DNA of 64,000 bases from Bacillota bacterium (GTDB taxonomy: Bacteria > Bacillota > Sulfobacillia > Sulfobacillales > Sulfobacillaceae), in contig JAJZAN010000001.1 of NCBI GenBank assembly GCA_021799435.1, positions 1 to 64,000 of the forward strand, given 5' to 3'. The position numbers were made by a program, and so were the translations under genes. Positions within the stretch are counted from its first letter, which is position 1. The number at the start of each line of letters is the position of its first letter. Of this stretch, positions 7,877-17,825 are shown piece by piece. The notes under the pieces are model-generated. The model was not told the DNA's origin and did not search any database. It worked only from the letters and a program-made list of their open reading frames with translations.

Positions 7877-9175
7877 CTACGGCCAGACCCGGTTCAAGGT
7901 ACGGGCAAACGGAATGGTTTCGCGCACATGTTCCAGCCCGCAAATCCATGCCACCACCCGCTCTAGGCCCAGTCCAAATCCACTATGCGGGACCGTCCCA
8001 TAGCGTCTCAGATCAACATACCAGCTGTAGTCCTGGGGGTCCATGTTATTTTCTTCAAGACGCTGTAACAGCAGGTCCAGATCATGGATGCGCTGACTGC
8101 CCCCAATGATTTCCCCGTACCCCTCCGGTGCCAGCAAGTCCGCCGCCAGCACGACATCCGGCCGATTGGGATCGGGCTGCATGTAAAAGGCCTTAAAGGC
8201 CTTGGGGAAATGCGTCAAGAACACGGGTTTTTCAAACATCGCCGCCAACGCCGTTTCGTGAGGAGCTCCCAAATCCTCACCCCACTCGAGGGGCATGTCC
8301 ACGCGTTTGAGCCGTTCCAGCGCCGCGTCGTAGGTAATGCGGGGGAAGGGCGGCACGACCTGCTCGAGCACTCCCATGTCCCGCTCCAACTGGACTAAAT
8401 CCGCCCGATTATGGGTAAGGACATCTTTCACGACGTGACTCAACAGATTCTCCTGCCAGATCAGATTTTCTTCGAAGTCGCAGAAGGCCATCTCGGGCTC
8501 CACCATCCAGAACTCCGTCAAGTGGCGACGGGTCTTCGACTTTTCGGCCCGAAAGGTGGGACCAAAGGAATATACCCGGCCCAGTGCCATGGCCAGAGCT
8601 TCCATGTACAATTGTCCAGACTGCGACAAGAAGGCCGGCTCGCCGAAATAGTCGATACCAAAGAGTGTTGTGGTCCCCTCGGCGGCCGCCGGCGTCAAAA
8701 TCGGCGGGTCAGCCACGACAAACCCGTGGTCATCGAGGAAATTGCGGATAGCATGTATGATGCGGGCCCGCACCCGCAGGATGGCAGCTTGACGGGAACT
8801 GCGCACCCACAGGTGGCGATGCTCCATAAGGAAGTCTACCCCGTGCTCCTTGGGCTGAATGGGATAGGACGGAGCGGGGGACAATCGCTCCAGACTGGTG
8901 ACATCCAGTTCCACCCCTGATGGGGCCCGCTGGTCGGCACGGACCAAGCCGCGAATCGCTACAGCACTCTCCAGTTCCAGTTCGTCGAACGCGTCAATCC
9001 CCATCGGAGCCGCCGTCAAATTGGCTGGCTTGATAACGGCCTGAACGGTTCCGGTACCATCCCTGAGAATCATGAAGTGAATTTTTCCGGAGGACCGAAA
9101 GTGCGTCATCCAACCGCGCACGTCTACTTCCTCGCCCACGTGCTGCGCCAGGTCCCGAATCGAATAGATCGCCAT
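7877..9175 (-). CDS. asnS: Asparaginyl-tRNA synthetase
   Basis: Class II aminoacyl-tRNA synthetase of the AspRS/AsnRS group, 432 residues. An N-terminal OB-fold anticodon domain (about 1-110, [18 protein letters not shown]) precedes the catalytic core with motif 2 ([21 protein letters not shown]) and motif 3 ([12 protein letters not shown]). The Asn-type ending is short, about 430 residues. AspRS of bacteria is about 590 with a GAD insert, which is absent here. The ATG shares its A with the TGA of the upstream acyl-CoA dehydrogenase (TGATG), so translation is probably coupled. Confidence 0.93.
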   Translation of the reverse strand: MAIYSIRDLAQHVGEEVDVRGWMTHFRSSGKIHFMILRDGTGTVQAVIKPANLTAAPMGIDAFDELELESAVAIRGLVRADQRAPSGVELDVTSLERLSPAPSYPIQPKEHGVDFLMEHRHLWVRSSRQAAILRVRARIIHAIRNFLDDHGFVVADPPILTPAAAEGTTTLFGIDYFGEPAFLSQSGQLYMEALAMALGRVYSFGPTFRAEKSKTRRHLTEFWMVEPEMAFCDFEENLIWQENLLSHVVKDVLTHNRADLVQLERDMGVLEQVVPPFPRITYDAALERLKRVDMPLEWGEDLGAPHETALAAMFEKPVFLTHFPKAFKAFYMQPDPNRPDVVLAADLLAPEGYGEIIGGSQRIHDLDLLLQRLEENNMDPQDYSWYVDLRRYGTVPHSGFGLGLERVVAWICGLEHVRETIPFARTLNRVWP

Positions 9176-10344
9176 CAATTCTTCCCCTTCTGGAGTAGAT
9201 TGCGGAAGATCACCAGACGTTGAATCTGGTTGGTTCCCTCGTAAATCTGGGTAATCTTGGCATCCCGCATCATCCGTTCGACGGGATAATCGCGCACGTA
9301 GCCATAACCGCCGAATAGTTGCACGGCATCGGTTGTGACCTTCATGGCGGTGTCGGAGCACATGAGTTTAGCCATGGCCGAATAGCGCGTCACCTCCGGA
9401 GACGAGACCGCGTCGAACCCGGCTGTCTCCACCACCTCCGCGGCCTTATAGAGCAAGTGGCGGCTTGCCTCAATTTGGGTCTCCATGTCGGCCAGCATAA
9501 ATTGAATGGCCTCCTGGTCGGCCAATGGGCGGCCAAATTGGCGCCGCTGCAACAAATGTTCCAACGTAACATCCAGTGCCCCCTGCGCAATACCCAACGC
9601 CTGGGAGGCAATCCCAGGCCGGGTGCGGTCCAGCGTCCGCATGGCGATCTTAAAGCCATTGCCTTCCTGTTCCAGCAAGTTCTCCGCGGGCACCCGCACA
9701 TCATCAAAGTTTAGCATGGCAGTTTGCGATCCACGAATGCCCATCTTCTCCTCGATGCGTCCCACGGAGAGCCCGCTGGACTCCCCATCGACGACAAAGG
9801 CCGATACCCCGCGGACCCCGGCCTCGGGATTGGTGGAGGCGAACACCACCAGGGTCTTCGCCAGTCCGCCGTTGGTGATAAAGACCTTGGTACCGGTAAT
9901 GCGATATGTATCCCCATCTTTAATGGCACGAGTCTTGGTGCCGCCGGCGTCTGAACCCGCTTCGGGTTCGGTGAGAGCAAATGCCGACAGCTTCTTCCCG
10001 GAGGCAATATCCGGAATGAAGCGCGCCTTTTGTTCGCGCGTGCCGCCGACCAGGATGGGCATGGCTCCCAAGTGCTGCGCGGCGATAATGAGGCTCGAGG
10101 TCGCACAGACTCGCGCCACCTCTTCAACGGCCAAGCAAAAGGTGAGGAGATCCGCACCGCCGCCCCCAAATTCCTCCGGCATCCCCACGCCGATGAGTCC
10201 ATACTCCGAAAATAATTCTGCGATATCCCAGGGGAATTCTCCCGTCCGATCAATCTCGGCTGCGCGCGGCAGCACACGTTCCACGGCCAAGCGGCGCACG
10301 GTGTCACGAAATAGTTGTTGTTCCTCGGTCAGTTGATATGTCAT
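9175..10344 (-). CDS. Acyl-CoA dehydrogenase
   Basis: FAD-dependent acyl-CoA dehydrogenase, 389 residues, standard length. It has the signature [18 protein letters not shown] in the middle domain. The C-terminal helical domain has [10 protein letters not shown], where the Glu is the catalytic base position of short/medium-chain enzymes. It would oxidise an acyl-CoA to the 2-enoyl-CoA and pass electrons to ETF. Substrate chain length cannot be read from the sequence. It stands without other beta-oxidation genes and overlaps asnS by one base, an odd pairing of fatty-acid and translation genes. Confidence 0.92.
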   Translation of the reverse strand: MTYQLTEEQQLFRDTVRRLAVERVLPRAAEIDRTGEFPWDIAELFSEYGLIGVGMPEEFGGGGADLLTFCLAVEEVARVCATSSLIIAAQHLGAMPILVGGTREQKARFIPDIASGKKLSAFALTEPEAGSDAGGTKTRAIKDGDTYRITGTKVFITNGGLAKTLVVFASTNPEAGVRGVSAFVVDGESSGLSVGRIEEKMGIRGSQTAMLNFDDVRVPAENLLEQEGNGFKIAMRTLDRTRPGIASQALGIAQGALDVTLEHLLQRRQFGRPLADQEAIQFMLADMETQIEASRHLLYKAAEVVETAGFDAVSSPEVTRYSAMAKLMCSDTAMKVTTDAVQLFGGYGYVRDYPVERMMRDAKITQIYEGTNQIQRLVIFRNLLQKGKN

Positions 10345-10457
10345 GCTCTACACTCCCGCTTCAAAGTGTGGCCATCTGTCGGCACGAACTTCCGTCCCAG
10401 GGCCAGGCCTCATTCCCTTGCTTCCATGATACAATAACCAGAAAGAGGTGACTGCGA

Positions 10458-11048
10458 ATGCCTGCTCGCGAGACCTTCAGCATGTCGTTGGTGCCCATTT
10501 CCGAGGTCGTGTTTCCCGGAATCGTCTCCACAGTCCTGTTGCGGCCCAAGGCGTTCAGCGCCGCGATCCGCGTGGCAGTCGCCCAGGATCACAGCATGGT
10601 ATTCGCCCTGGAACGGAACGATCGTGAACCCGCGACCATTGCCACCACCGGCCGAGTCTTGGACGTCGCCGAAAGCCCGGAAGGCACCCACCTGACCCTC
10701 GCTGGCATCCAGCGAACCCACATGCTCTCCTATCGCCACCAAGGCAACGGCCTGATTGGCCAGTTTCGATATGCCGCCGACACAGAAGAAACGATTCCGC
10801 CGCTGCTCTTGGAAGAAGCCTGGGCCTTGGCATCGGAGCTGTGGGCCATGCTAAGCCCCGATTCGGGCCATGCCCCGCTTCCCCAAAATGCGGCCTTGTT
10901 GTCCTATTGGATTGCCGCGCACGTCCCGCTGAACGCCCCTACCCAGCAGGAGCTGTTGGAGATTACCACCAGCCGTGGACGGCTGGCCAAAGAGGTCTCG
11001 CTGATGCGCACGCTGTTGGATGGTCTCCGCACCGAGCACAGCAGCTAG
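10458..11048 (+). CDS. Stand-alone LON substrate-binding-domain protein
   Basis: 196 residues resembling only the N-terminal LON (PUA-like) domain of Lon protease. It opens with the family-type VPISEVVFPGIVSTVLLRPKA and contains an AGIQRTHMLS strand. There is no AAA or protease part. Such free LON domains occur in many bacteria with unproven roles in protein quality control. AGAGGTGA sits 6 nt before the ATG. The stop codon TAG overlaps the convergent gene's TAG in a shared CTAG. Confidence 0.8.
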   Translation: MPARETFSMSLVPISEVVFPGIVSTVLLRPKAFSAAIRVAVAQDHSMVFALERNDREPATIATTGRVLDVAESPEGTHLTLAGIQRTHMLSYRHQGNGLIGQFRYAADTEETIPPLLLEEAWALASELWAMLSPDSGHAPLPQNAALLSYWIAAHVPLNAPTQQELLEITTSRGRLAKEVSLMRTLLDGLRTEHSS

Positions 11049-12400
11049 CCGTCGTTGGTGCTCCGCCAAGTCTCCACCGCTGGGATTAAAATCTGGGCAA
11101 TCCACGTAGTCCAGTATTGACGATCGTGGCTCAGACGCTTGAAGCGGCTCTCCCTCGCCCACTCGTTCATAGGAATTGGCGACGCGCCTTCCAACGCGAT
11201 GCCAATGTTGCCGGGGTGCGCCCGTGTTGGCCACTCCACCTGAATTTCCACCCCGTCGTGCGACCGCACCACCCAAAGGCCGGGCTGTGAGGCCCACCGC
11301 CAAATCGACCACCCCTCCGGCGGGCGCACACGCCGGGCCGGCGACACCAGATTCACTGGCCAAGGATACTGCTTCAAAAAAGCCGCCAGACGCTCCGACT
11401 CGACATGCCGGGAAGCCTCGGCTTGGAGCTGTTGCCAGCGGTCTTCGGCTTCAGTCCCTCGAACCAGAGGACGGATTTGAAGAATCGGGATTTGACGACG
11501 CTCCTGCTGCAATGCCCGCCAACTCTCTGTCGAAAGCGGCTGGCGCGGGTTGTACGTGGCTTCCAAACGGCTTCCGCGCTGCACCCGCCGAAGAGTCATG
11601 ACCGTCCCCCACTCCGGACTCCAAGCGGGAATCTGCCAGGTGGCGTGTGCCCTCAAGTGAGTGGGTTCAGGCGTCTGGCTCAATCGGTCCAACCAGTATC
11701 GCCCGTCCCCTTGGACCGTCAGATCGCAGGTGATGTAGCGGGCTTTTATGCCCAGCAGCTGTTCCTCAGCCGGAGCCTTCTCCTGCAACCATTTCACCCG
11801 CACAGGCCGAGCGCCCAGCCGTTCGGACAGCCGTACCCATAAATTCATCAGAGTTTCCCTGGAACCCGCCACCGCGGGGTCGGCGTTGAGCGTGCCTTCT
11901 TCCCACCCGGTAGCCCAGCTGCGATTGACGCCCATTCCCCAGGCCAGCCGACGGGCCGTTTGCAACCGGTTGTCAGCCCACCACTCCAGTTCATCCTGGT
12001 TGGTCCAGCTGGCGGGATCCCAGACGTCCTCGACCAAGGCCCACAGCCAGGATTCCCGGGAAGCGCGGATGATGACCTGCTCTGCCGTCCATCCAACCCA
12101 AGCGTCGTCTCCACAGGGAATCCAGACCCGTTCCGGTCCCATCTCAGCCAAAAAACGCACCAAATAATTCCATGTCACCGTGATATCCATGGGATCCAGC
12201 CAGGCGTCGATGGCCAGGGGTTTAGATTGATGCTGCAGCCACGGTTCCAGCGCGCGTACCGTACGGGAGCGCAACGTCAGACGCCGAGCCACAATATCTT
12301 TGCCCAATGTGTCCAGCCAATGCTCAGTCGATACGGCATCCTGCCAGAAAGCGTGGGTGCCAGTCCGAGGAGCCTCCGAAAACTGTGCCAAATACCGCAT
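11045..12400 (-). CDS. Tryptophan-rich protein of unknown function
   Basis: 451 residues, not recognised. I count about 35 Trp (near 8 percent, several times a usual proteome), spread through the whole length, with clusters such as ESWLWALVEDVW and ELEWWAD. No signal peptide, transmembrane helix or nucleotide-binding motif is visible, and it is Arg-rich and Lys-poor. Start ATG 12400 follows AGAGGTCGGTGA; the frame is open to 12520 with another ATG at 12463 lacking a better site. It is divergent from the FMN reductase. The frame is clean and uses ordinary codons, so I take it as a real gene. Confidence 0.7.
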   Translation of the reverse strand: MRYLAQFSEAPRTGTHAFWQDAVSTEHWLDTLGKDIVARRLTLRSRTVRALEPWLQHQSKPLAIDAWLDPMDITVTWNYLVRFLAEMGPERVWIPCGDDAWVGWTAEQVIIRASRESWLWALVEDVWDPASWTNQDELEWWADNRLQTARRLAWGMGVNRSWATGWEEGTLNADPAVAGSRETLMNLWVRLSERLGARPVRVKWLQEKAPAEEQLLGIKARYITCDLTVQGDGRYWLDRLSQTPEPTHLRAHATWQIPAWSPEWGTVMTLRRVQRGSRLEATYNPRQPLSTESWRALQQERRQIPILQIRPLVRGTEAEDRWQQLQAEASRHVESERLAAFLKQYPWPVNLVSPARRVRPPEGWSIWRWASQPGLWVVRSHDGVEIQVEWPTRAHPGNIGIALEGASPIPMNEWARESRFKRLSHDRQYWTTWIAQILIPAVETWRSTNDG

Positions 12401-12581
12401 GGTCACCGACCTCTGTTGGTGTGTTGCTAACCTGTGTGGAACCTGAGCCGTGTATTCCTCCATTATACAGATCTGTTCGGGGAGGAGACAGTCGGCAGCG
12501 CGTAAAGCCCAGGGCCTCATTGTGCTAGTCTCACCGTTATGGAAATCCCCCGTTGTGGTAGCCTACACTGGGGGTGTACGC

Positions 12582-13190
12582 ATGAAGGTTGTCCTGCTCT
12601 CCGGCGCCATCGTCGGGGCGCGAACCCGCTCCACACTGCGCGAAGCGCAGAAGGTGCTCACGGAACGATACCCGGACGTCTCGTCAGAGTGGCTGGATTT
12701 GGCTCAATATGATGTCCAATTTAGTGACGGCCGCACGTACTGGGATTACGAATTCACCAGCGACACGCGCCATGTGGCAAAGACCGTGCTGGAGGCCGAC
12801 GCCTTGATCGTTGCCTCCCCCATCTACCAAGCTTCGATGCCCGCACCGCTCAAAAATGTCTTCGACTTGCTGCCCCGTCGGGCCCTGCGGGATACCGTGG
12901 CGAGCCTCTTAATTAATGCCGGATCAGCGCGCCACTATCTGGTTCCCGAACAACAATTCAAACCGGTGCTCGGATACCTGGGAGCCCAAATTGTCCAGCA
13001 TTACGTGTACGTCGAGGATCAGGACTTTGACGACGAAGCGCACATCGTCAACCCGAACGTCCTGCTGCGCATTCGGCGACTAGTGGAGGATACCGTGGCG
13101 CTCGCCAATCTCTACCGAAACATGCGGGACGAAACGCCTGTCTGGTACGAGGCAGGTCATGATCCGGCCGAGCTGGAGGACAATCCCTAG
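12582..13190 (+). CDS. NADPH-dependent FMN reductase family flavoprotein
   Basis: 202 residues with a flavodoxin-like fold. An N-terminal strand MKVVLLSGAIVGARTRS ends in a phosphate-binding loop (the usual form is GS-x-R/S-x-S). SPIYQASMPAPLKNVFDLL is the flavin/dimer segment typical of the SsuE/ArsH/NQR group. Start ATG 12582 has GGGGGTG nearby. It probably reduces FMN or quinones using NAD(P)H, but the specific partner is unknown. No sulfonate or arsenic genes flank it. Confidence 0.85.
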   Translation: MKVVLLSGAIVGARTRSTLREAQKVLTERYPDVSSEWLDLAQYDVQFSDGRTYWDYEFTSDTRHVAKTVLEADALIVASPIYQASMPAPLKNVFDLLPRRALRDTVASLLINAGSARHYLVPEQQFKPVLGYLGAQIVQHYVYVEDQDFDDEAHIVNPNVLLRIRRLVEDTVALANLYRNMRDETPVWYEAGHDPAELEDNP

Positions 13191-13222
13191 AATTCGCCGG
13201 GGCCATGAGGGGGTCGTAACAA

Positions 13223-13246
13223 GACCCCGGCCCAGCGGTCGGGGTC
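13223..13246. terminator. Hairpin between convergent genes
   Basis: GACCCCG, about 10 nt of loop and CGGGGTC lie between the stops of the FMN reductase (+) and prkA (-). There is no clear T-run on either side, so bidirectional termination is only probable. Confidence 0.45.
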
Positions 13247-13254
13247 AGATACAA

Positions 13255-15150
13255 TCAGCGGCTTAGGAGTGTCCCCACATACTGCAGGATTGCCTGGCTG
13301 CATTCTGCGCAGTATCCGTCGTGGTCGATGAGGCGCGCAGCGACATCGTTCAGCTTTTTCAGTTGTTCCTGATCCGGCGTGCGGGTTGACGTTGTGACTT
13401 TCACCACGTTCTTCAAGTCATTGAACAGCTTGGTCTCGATTGCCTGCTTAAGGCCGCTGTGGGACTGGTAGTCAAAACGCTTGTTGTGTCGGGCCAGGGT
13501 GGAGATGCGGATCAGAATTTCCTCGCGAAACGCGCGCTTGGCGTTCTCGGTGATCCCAATCTGCTCCTCAATGGAGCGCATCAGCTTTTCATCCGGTTCC
13601 AATTCCTCGTCCGTGATGGGATCGGTCAGTTTGCTCTTATTGACGTAGGCCTCGGCGTTGTCGAGGTAGTTATTGAGGAGCGCCTGGGCTGACTCCTCAA
13701 AGGAATATACAAAGGCCTTCTGTACCTCAATCTTGGCCATCTCGTCATATTCCTTGCGGGTCTCATAGATGAGGTTCAAGAGACGCTCACGTTCCTCGTC
13801 GTCCAGTCCGGTGTGCTGCTCTAATCCATCCTTCAGGGTTTTCAGAGCGTCCAGGGGATTGATGCAGGTCACCCCGGAGCGCACCAAGGCCGTCGACAGC
13901 CGATTGATGACATAACGCGGCGAAATCCCATCCATGCCCTCCAGAGGAAACTCTTCCCGAAGCTCCCGGATATCCTTGGTGGTGTAGCCCTCGACGGATT
14001 CTCCGTCCAACAGCCGCAGCTTCTTCACGAGCGACATGCCCTGCTTCTTCGACTCCTTAAGCCGCGACAGCACCGCGAACATGCTCGCCACCCGCAGAGT
14101 GTGCGGAGCCAAGTGCACATCCTTCAATCCCGACTCGGTAATCAGCTTTTCGTAAATGTGGGTCTCTTCAGATACCGTTAGGTTGTAGGGCACCCGCACC
14201 AAAATCATGCGGTCCCGAAGCGCCTCATTCTTTTTGTTCTCCACAAAGTGCAGATACTCACTCTCGTTGGTGTGCGAGACGATTACCTCATCAGCGTAAA
14301 TCATCGAGAAACGGCCCGTCTTGATGTTCTGTTCCTGAGAGAGGGTGAGCAGGCCATAGAGAAACTTCTCGTCACTTTTCAGCATCTCGATGAACTCCAT
14401 CAGCCCCCGGTTGGCGATGTTGAGTTCTCCATCAAATCGATAGGCGCGGGGATCAGACTCCGATCCGTACTCACCGATAGTGGCCAGGTCAATGGAACCT
14501 GTCAACTCACTAATATCCTGGCTCTTGGGATCGCTCGGGGAAAAGGTGCCGATCCCCACCCGCATCTTCTCGGAGAACACAATGCGCTCCACCGGCACAT
14601 TATCGATGTGGCCGTGGTACACTTCGTCGAGCCGCTGTCGGCACACCGGGCACAAGTCTCCTTCGATATAAATGCCATACTCCGCCAAGATGTCGGGCCG
14701 CAGGGCATCCGGAATCAAGTGCAGGGGTTCTTCGTGCATAGGGCATTCCCGAATTGCGTAAGCCGCGCCTTGGTCTGTTTTGGAGTAGTTTTCCAGCCCG
14801 CGCTTGAGCAGCGCCACCAGTGTGGATTTCCCGCCTCCCACCGGTCCCATGAGGAGCAGGATGCGCTTTCGCACCTCCAGGCGCTGGGCCGCCGAATGGA
14901 AGTAATCCACCAATTGATCGAGGGCGTGCTCCAATCCGAACATTTCGCCTTCAAAAAACCGATAGCGGCGCCCACCCTCGGGGGTGGTGTCGATGCCGTG
15001 GTCGGCGATCATATCGTAAATGCGCGCGTGCGACAGGCGGGCCAGGCGAGGCTGCTCGCGCACGCGGTTGAAGTATTCTCGAAAGGTTCCCTGCCATTTC
15101 AGCTCGCTTTCCTGGCTATGGAAGGCTTCCAGACGTTCCCACAGATCCAT
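13255..15150 (-). CDS. prkA: PrkA family AAA+ serine protein kinase
   Basis: 631 residues, normal for PrkA. The N-terminal PrkA AAA domain has Walker A GPVGGGKS (102-109), and the C-terminal domain was described as kinase-like. In Bacillus PrkA acts in sporulation and stress and has been linked to sigma-K; protease activity has also been reported for the family. ATG 15150 is preceded by AGGGAGGG. It is the last gene after yhbH and spoVR, 71 nt beyond the spoVR stop, and the three proteins are a well-known co-occurring set. Confidence 0.94.
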   Translation of the reverse strand: MDLWERLEAFHSQESELKWQGTFREYFNRVREQPRLARLSHARIYDMIADHGIDTTPEGGRRYRFFEGEMFGLEHALDQLVDYFHSAAQRLEVRKRILLLMGPVGGGKSTLVALLKRGLENYSKTDQGAAYAIRECPMHEEPLHLIPDALRPDILAEYGIYIEGDLCPVCRQRLDEVYHGHIDNVPVERIVFSEKMRVGIGTFSPSDPKSQDISELTGSIDLATIGEYGSESDPRAYRFDGELNIANRGLMEFIEMLKSDEKFLYGLLTLSQEQNIKTGRFSMIYADEVIVSHTNESEYLHFVENKKNEALRDRMILVRVPYNLTVSEETHIYEKLITESGLKDVHLAPHTLRVASMFAVLSRLKESKKQGMSLVKKLRLLDGESVEGYTTKDIRELREEFPLEGMDGISPRYVINRLSTALVRSGVTCINPLDALKTLKDGLEQHTGLDDEERERLLNLIYETRKEYDEMAKIEVQKAFVYSFEESAQALLNNYLDNAEAYVNKSKLTDPITDEELEPDEKLMRSIEEQIGITENAKRAFREEILIRISTLARHNKRFDYQSHSGLKQAIETKLFNDLKNVVKVTTSTRTPDQEQLKKLNDVAARLIDHDGYCAECSQAILQYVGTLLSR

Positions 15151-15221
15151 GATATTTCCCTCCCTTTCACGCAACCGTCCACGGTCGATGGATTTCACAC
15201 GTCATCTATTGGCCTCAAAGG

Positions 15222-16544
15222 CTAGAGCATCACTTTGGTATCCGACTTGCCGTCATAAGATAGAATCAGCCGTTTGTCGTCATGCCGCGTTTCCAGATGC
15301 ACGGGCCGTCCCCAAATCTGATGGACGGAATGCAAAGCCCTCTCGGCATAGGGCACATCCAAATCCACCCCTTCATGGCGATGGATGAGGTACAACTCGC
15401 CCCGCTGATTGAAGTCGCCGTCATCCACATGGATGACCGGAATCCCCCCGTGCACCAGTTCGCGCACCAGCCGGTCGCGCACCATCTCCAGCGCACGGCT
15501 CTTCAAGACCACCTTGTCGTCCTGGGCTCCATAGACGATGAGGTGGAGAGAATCGACCACCTCTTCGGTCAGATAATTGCGGACAAATGACACGTCGTCG
15601 TCAACGGTGCGGACCAGAAACAAGGCATCCAGCCCTTCCCGCTGCTCCAAGTCACGGTAGATGGCATAGCCGAGCGCGTACGGGTTGATTTGATACATCA
15701 TGGGCGCGGTGACTTGACTGTGTAGGCGCGCGAAATCCAGATAATCATCGTCTGTCAAGCGCAATTCCCGCATCAGAGTGGCGTGCCAATAGCTGGCCCA
15801 ACCTTCATTCATAATCTTGGTACGGATTTGGGGCCAGAAGTAAATCATTTCATCGCGCACCATGCCGACGATGTCCCGCTGCCAATCGTCTAAGTGACGG
15901 CTCTCCTGCATGAGAAACAGGAGCAGGTCGTCAGCGGCCTCCGAATGCCGCACCTCCCGGACCCCGGACTCTTCTGCCTCCCAGTCCCACCTCTGCCGCT
16001 CCCGCCCACGCGGCACTTGAGGCACGCGCTCGCGAGGCGGGATACTGGGTCCCCGCGGACTCACATGCTCTTCCAAGGCCAGCACAGCATCCAAGAACGA
16101 TTCCACGCGGTCGCGGCCCACCTCGAACTCATATTGGCGCACGCGCTCGGCATGACGGGAGACCACGTCCACCATGTCCTGAGGCGTATGCTGAAAGCAT
16201 TGATTGTGGCGGAAAAAGTCCACGTGGCCCATCACATGCGCGCGCACGAAGGTATTTTCCAGCTCCGTATTGGAGTCTAGAAGAAACGCGTAGGCGGGAT
16301 TCGAGTTAATGACCATCTCATAGAGCTTGTTAAGCCCATAATCGTATCGAGTCTTCATGGCGTGGTAAGCCTTGCCGTACGACCAGTGCGACATCCGCCC
16401 GGGAATGAGATACGCGGCAAATTCGTACAGAACCGAAGCCGGCACACTTTCAAATATCACCGGGTAGGGGTCAAGTCCCCGTGCACGGGCTAAATCCCAA
16501 ATCTCTTGGTCAGTCGGATAGGCCTTGGAGCGTACGTTTGCCAT
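15222..16544 (-). CDS. spoVR: SpoVR family protein
   Basis: 440 residues, close to the usual ~470. It carries the SpoVR hallmark segments SHWSYGKAYHAMKTRYDYGLNKLYEMVINSNP-type N-terminus (split here only for length), a His-rich MGHVDFFRHN region, and a conserved C-terminal part. In Bacillus SpoVR affects cortex formation; in other bacteria it accompanies yeaH/yeaG in stress response. AAGGAGG lies 7 nt before the ATG. It starts 2 nt after the yhbH stop, so it is co-transcribed. Confidence 0.93.
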   Translation of the reverse strand: MANVRSKAYPTDQEIWDLARARGLDPYPVIFESVPASVLYEFAAYLIPGRMSHWSYGKAYHAMKTRYDYGLNKLYEMVINSNPAYAFLLDSNTELENTFVRAHVMGHVDFFRHNQCFQHTPQDMVDVVSRHAERVRQYEFEVGRDRVESFLDAVLALEEHVSPRGPSIPPRERVPQVPRGRERQRWDWEAEESGVREVRHSEAADDLLLFLMQESRHLDDWQRDIVGMVRDEMIYFWPQIRTKIMNEGWASYWHATLMRELRLTDDDYLDFARLHSQVTAPMMYQINPYALGYAIYRDLEQREGLDALFLVRTVDDDVSFVRNYLTEEVVDSLHLIVYGAQDDKVVLKSRALEMVRDRLVRELVHGGIPVIHVDDGDFNQRGELYLIHRHEGVDLDVPYAERALHSVHQIWGRPVHLETRHDDKRLILSYDGKSDTKVML

Positions 16545-16546
16545 CG

Positions 16547-17680
16547 CTATCCCTCCTTGCGCGGAAAGAAGGTCTTCAAGGCAGGGTACACATCTTGACG
16601 CTGGGTAATGGTCACCGTCTTGAATCGAGGATGTTGGATACGGCTGAACGCTGACATGAGGGTGCTGGTGTAGCCCCCTTCACGGATCTCGCCATAGCCG
16701 AACACGTTTACCTGAGGCAGCAACGATTCTAAAATGTCTACGGTCCGGCGATTGTCAGCGTCCGACCAATTGTCCCCGTCCGAGAAGTGAATGGGATACA
16801 CGTTCCACCGTTCTGGAGAATACCGAGTCTGAATGACTTCCTGACACAGTTGGTAGACTGAGGACACCTTGGTCCCGCCGCTTTCCCCCAATTGAAAGAA
16901 CTCTTCCTCGGTCACCTCACGGGCTTGTGTGTGATGGACCAAGAAAACCACCTCGACCGAGCGGTACTGCGTGCGCAGAAACTTCAGCATCCAGAAGGCA
17001 AACGTGCGGGCCATCATCTTTTTGAAGTCCCCCATGGATCCAGAGATATCGCGCATGGCAATAATGACGGCATTATCTTCTGGCTGGGGCTCATCAATCC
17101 AGGTCTTAAAACGCAGGTCCGAGTCGCGCCAATCTCCGACTCGAGCAGGTCCGTTGCGGGCATTGCGAAGCAGGTTTTGACGCAAGCTGCGGCGCTTGTC
17201 AAGATTGCCCATCAGCCCCTTAGGACTGATATCCTTGAACTTCCAGGTTGGTTCAGGAATGGTCGCCATGGGCTTAGGCTTCAAATAGGGCAAGCCGAGC
17301 TCGTCGAACAAGAGGCCGGCAATGTCATCCAATGTCACTTCAGCCTCGATGTAATCCACTCCCGGCATTTCTCCGGGGAGGTCACCCTGACCCTCTCCTG
17401 GTCCGGACTTGGGCAGGCGCCCTAGCACGTCGCCGGGTTTTCCGTCCCCTTGGTCCTGCCCCACGCGGTCTCCCTGCCAGGGATGGAAGCGGAACTTATA
17501 CTGTTCCAGCGAGCGAATCGGCACCCGCAGCACATGCTTCCCATCGGACGCGATAATCGCCTCTTCGGACACCAAATCTGGCAGGCGCGCTTTGAGGGCT
17601 TCTTTAATCTTCTCTAAATGGCGCCGCTGGTCAGTGGCCCCCTTGCGCTGGAGCGACCAATCCGGCACGAACCCTGCCAT
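16547..17680 (-). CDS. yhbH: YhbH/YeaH family (DUF444) stress/sporulation protein
   Basis: 377 residues with a von Willebrand A-like core. MRDISGSMGDFKKMM is a MIDAS-type DxSxS motif, preceded by a Gly/Asp-rich linker (about 85-115). ATG 17680 is chosen because AAGGGAGGTG ends 6 nt upstream; a GTG three codons earlier overlaps this site. It is first in yhbH-spoVR-prkA. Related operons (yeaGH-ycgB, prkA-yhbH) respond to starvation, but no molecular function is established. Confidence 0.93.
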   Translation of the reverse strand: MAGFVPDWSLQRKGATDQRRHLEKIKEALKARLPDLVSEEAIIASDGKHVLRVPIRSLEQYKFRFHPWQGDRVGQDQGDGKPGDVLGRLPKSGPGEGQGDLPGEMPGVDYIEAEVTLDDIAGLLFDELGLPYLKPKPMATIPEPTWKFKDISPKGLMGNLDKRRSLRQNLLRNARNGPARVGDWRDSDLRFKTWIDEPQPEDNAVIIAMRDISGSMGDFKKMMARTFAFWMLKFLRTQYRSVEVVFLVHHTQAREVTEEEFFQLGESGGTKVSSVYQLCQEVIQTRYSPERWNVYPIHFSDGDNWSDADNRRTVDILESLLPQVNVFGYGEIREGGYTSTLMSAFSRIQHPRFKTVTITQRQDVYPALKTFFPRKEG

Positions 17681-17825
17681 AGTGGACACCTCCCTTCTTT
17701 GGAGAGTGATCCATCCTATGCGTGATTCGGCCTAATTTTGCCCCAATACCGCAAAAAATGCGCCCGTCCGCCTCAAGTCGCCACGCCTTGTCTTACAGTT
17801 CGAGGCGACTGCCTGCCTGCGGCAA

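Noticed and set aside
17731-17762. Sigma-F-like GGGCAAAAT box upstream of yhbH with GCATT before it
   Set aside because: Spacing is 13 nt instead of about 15 and the -35 match is poor; the AT-run may be chance.
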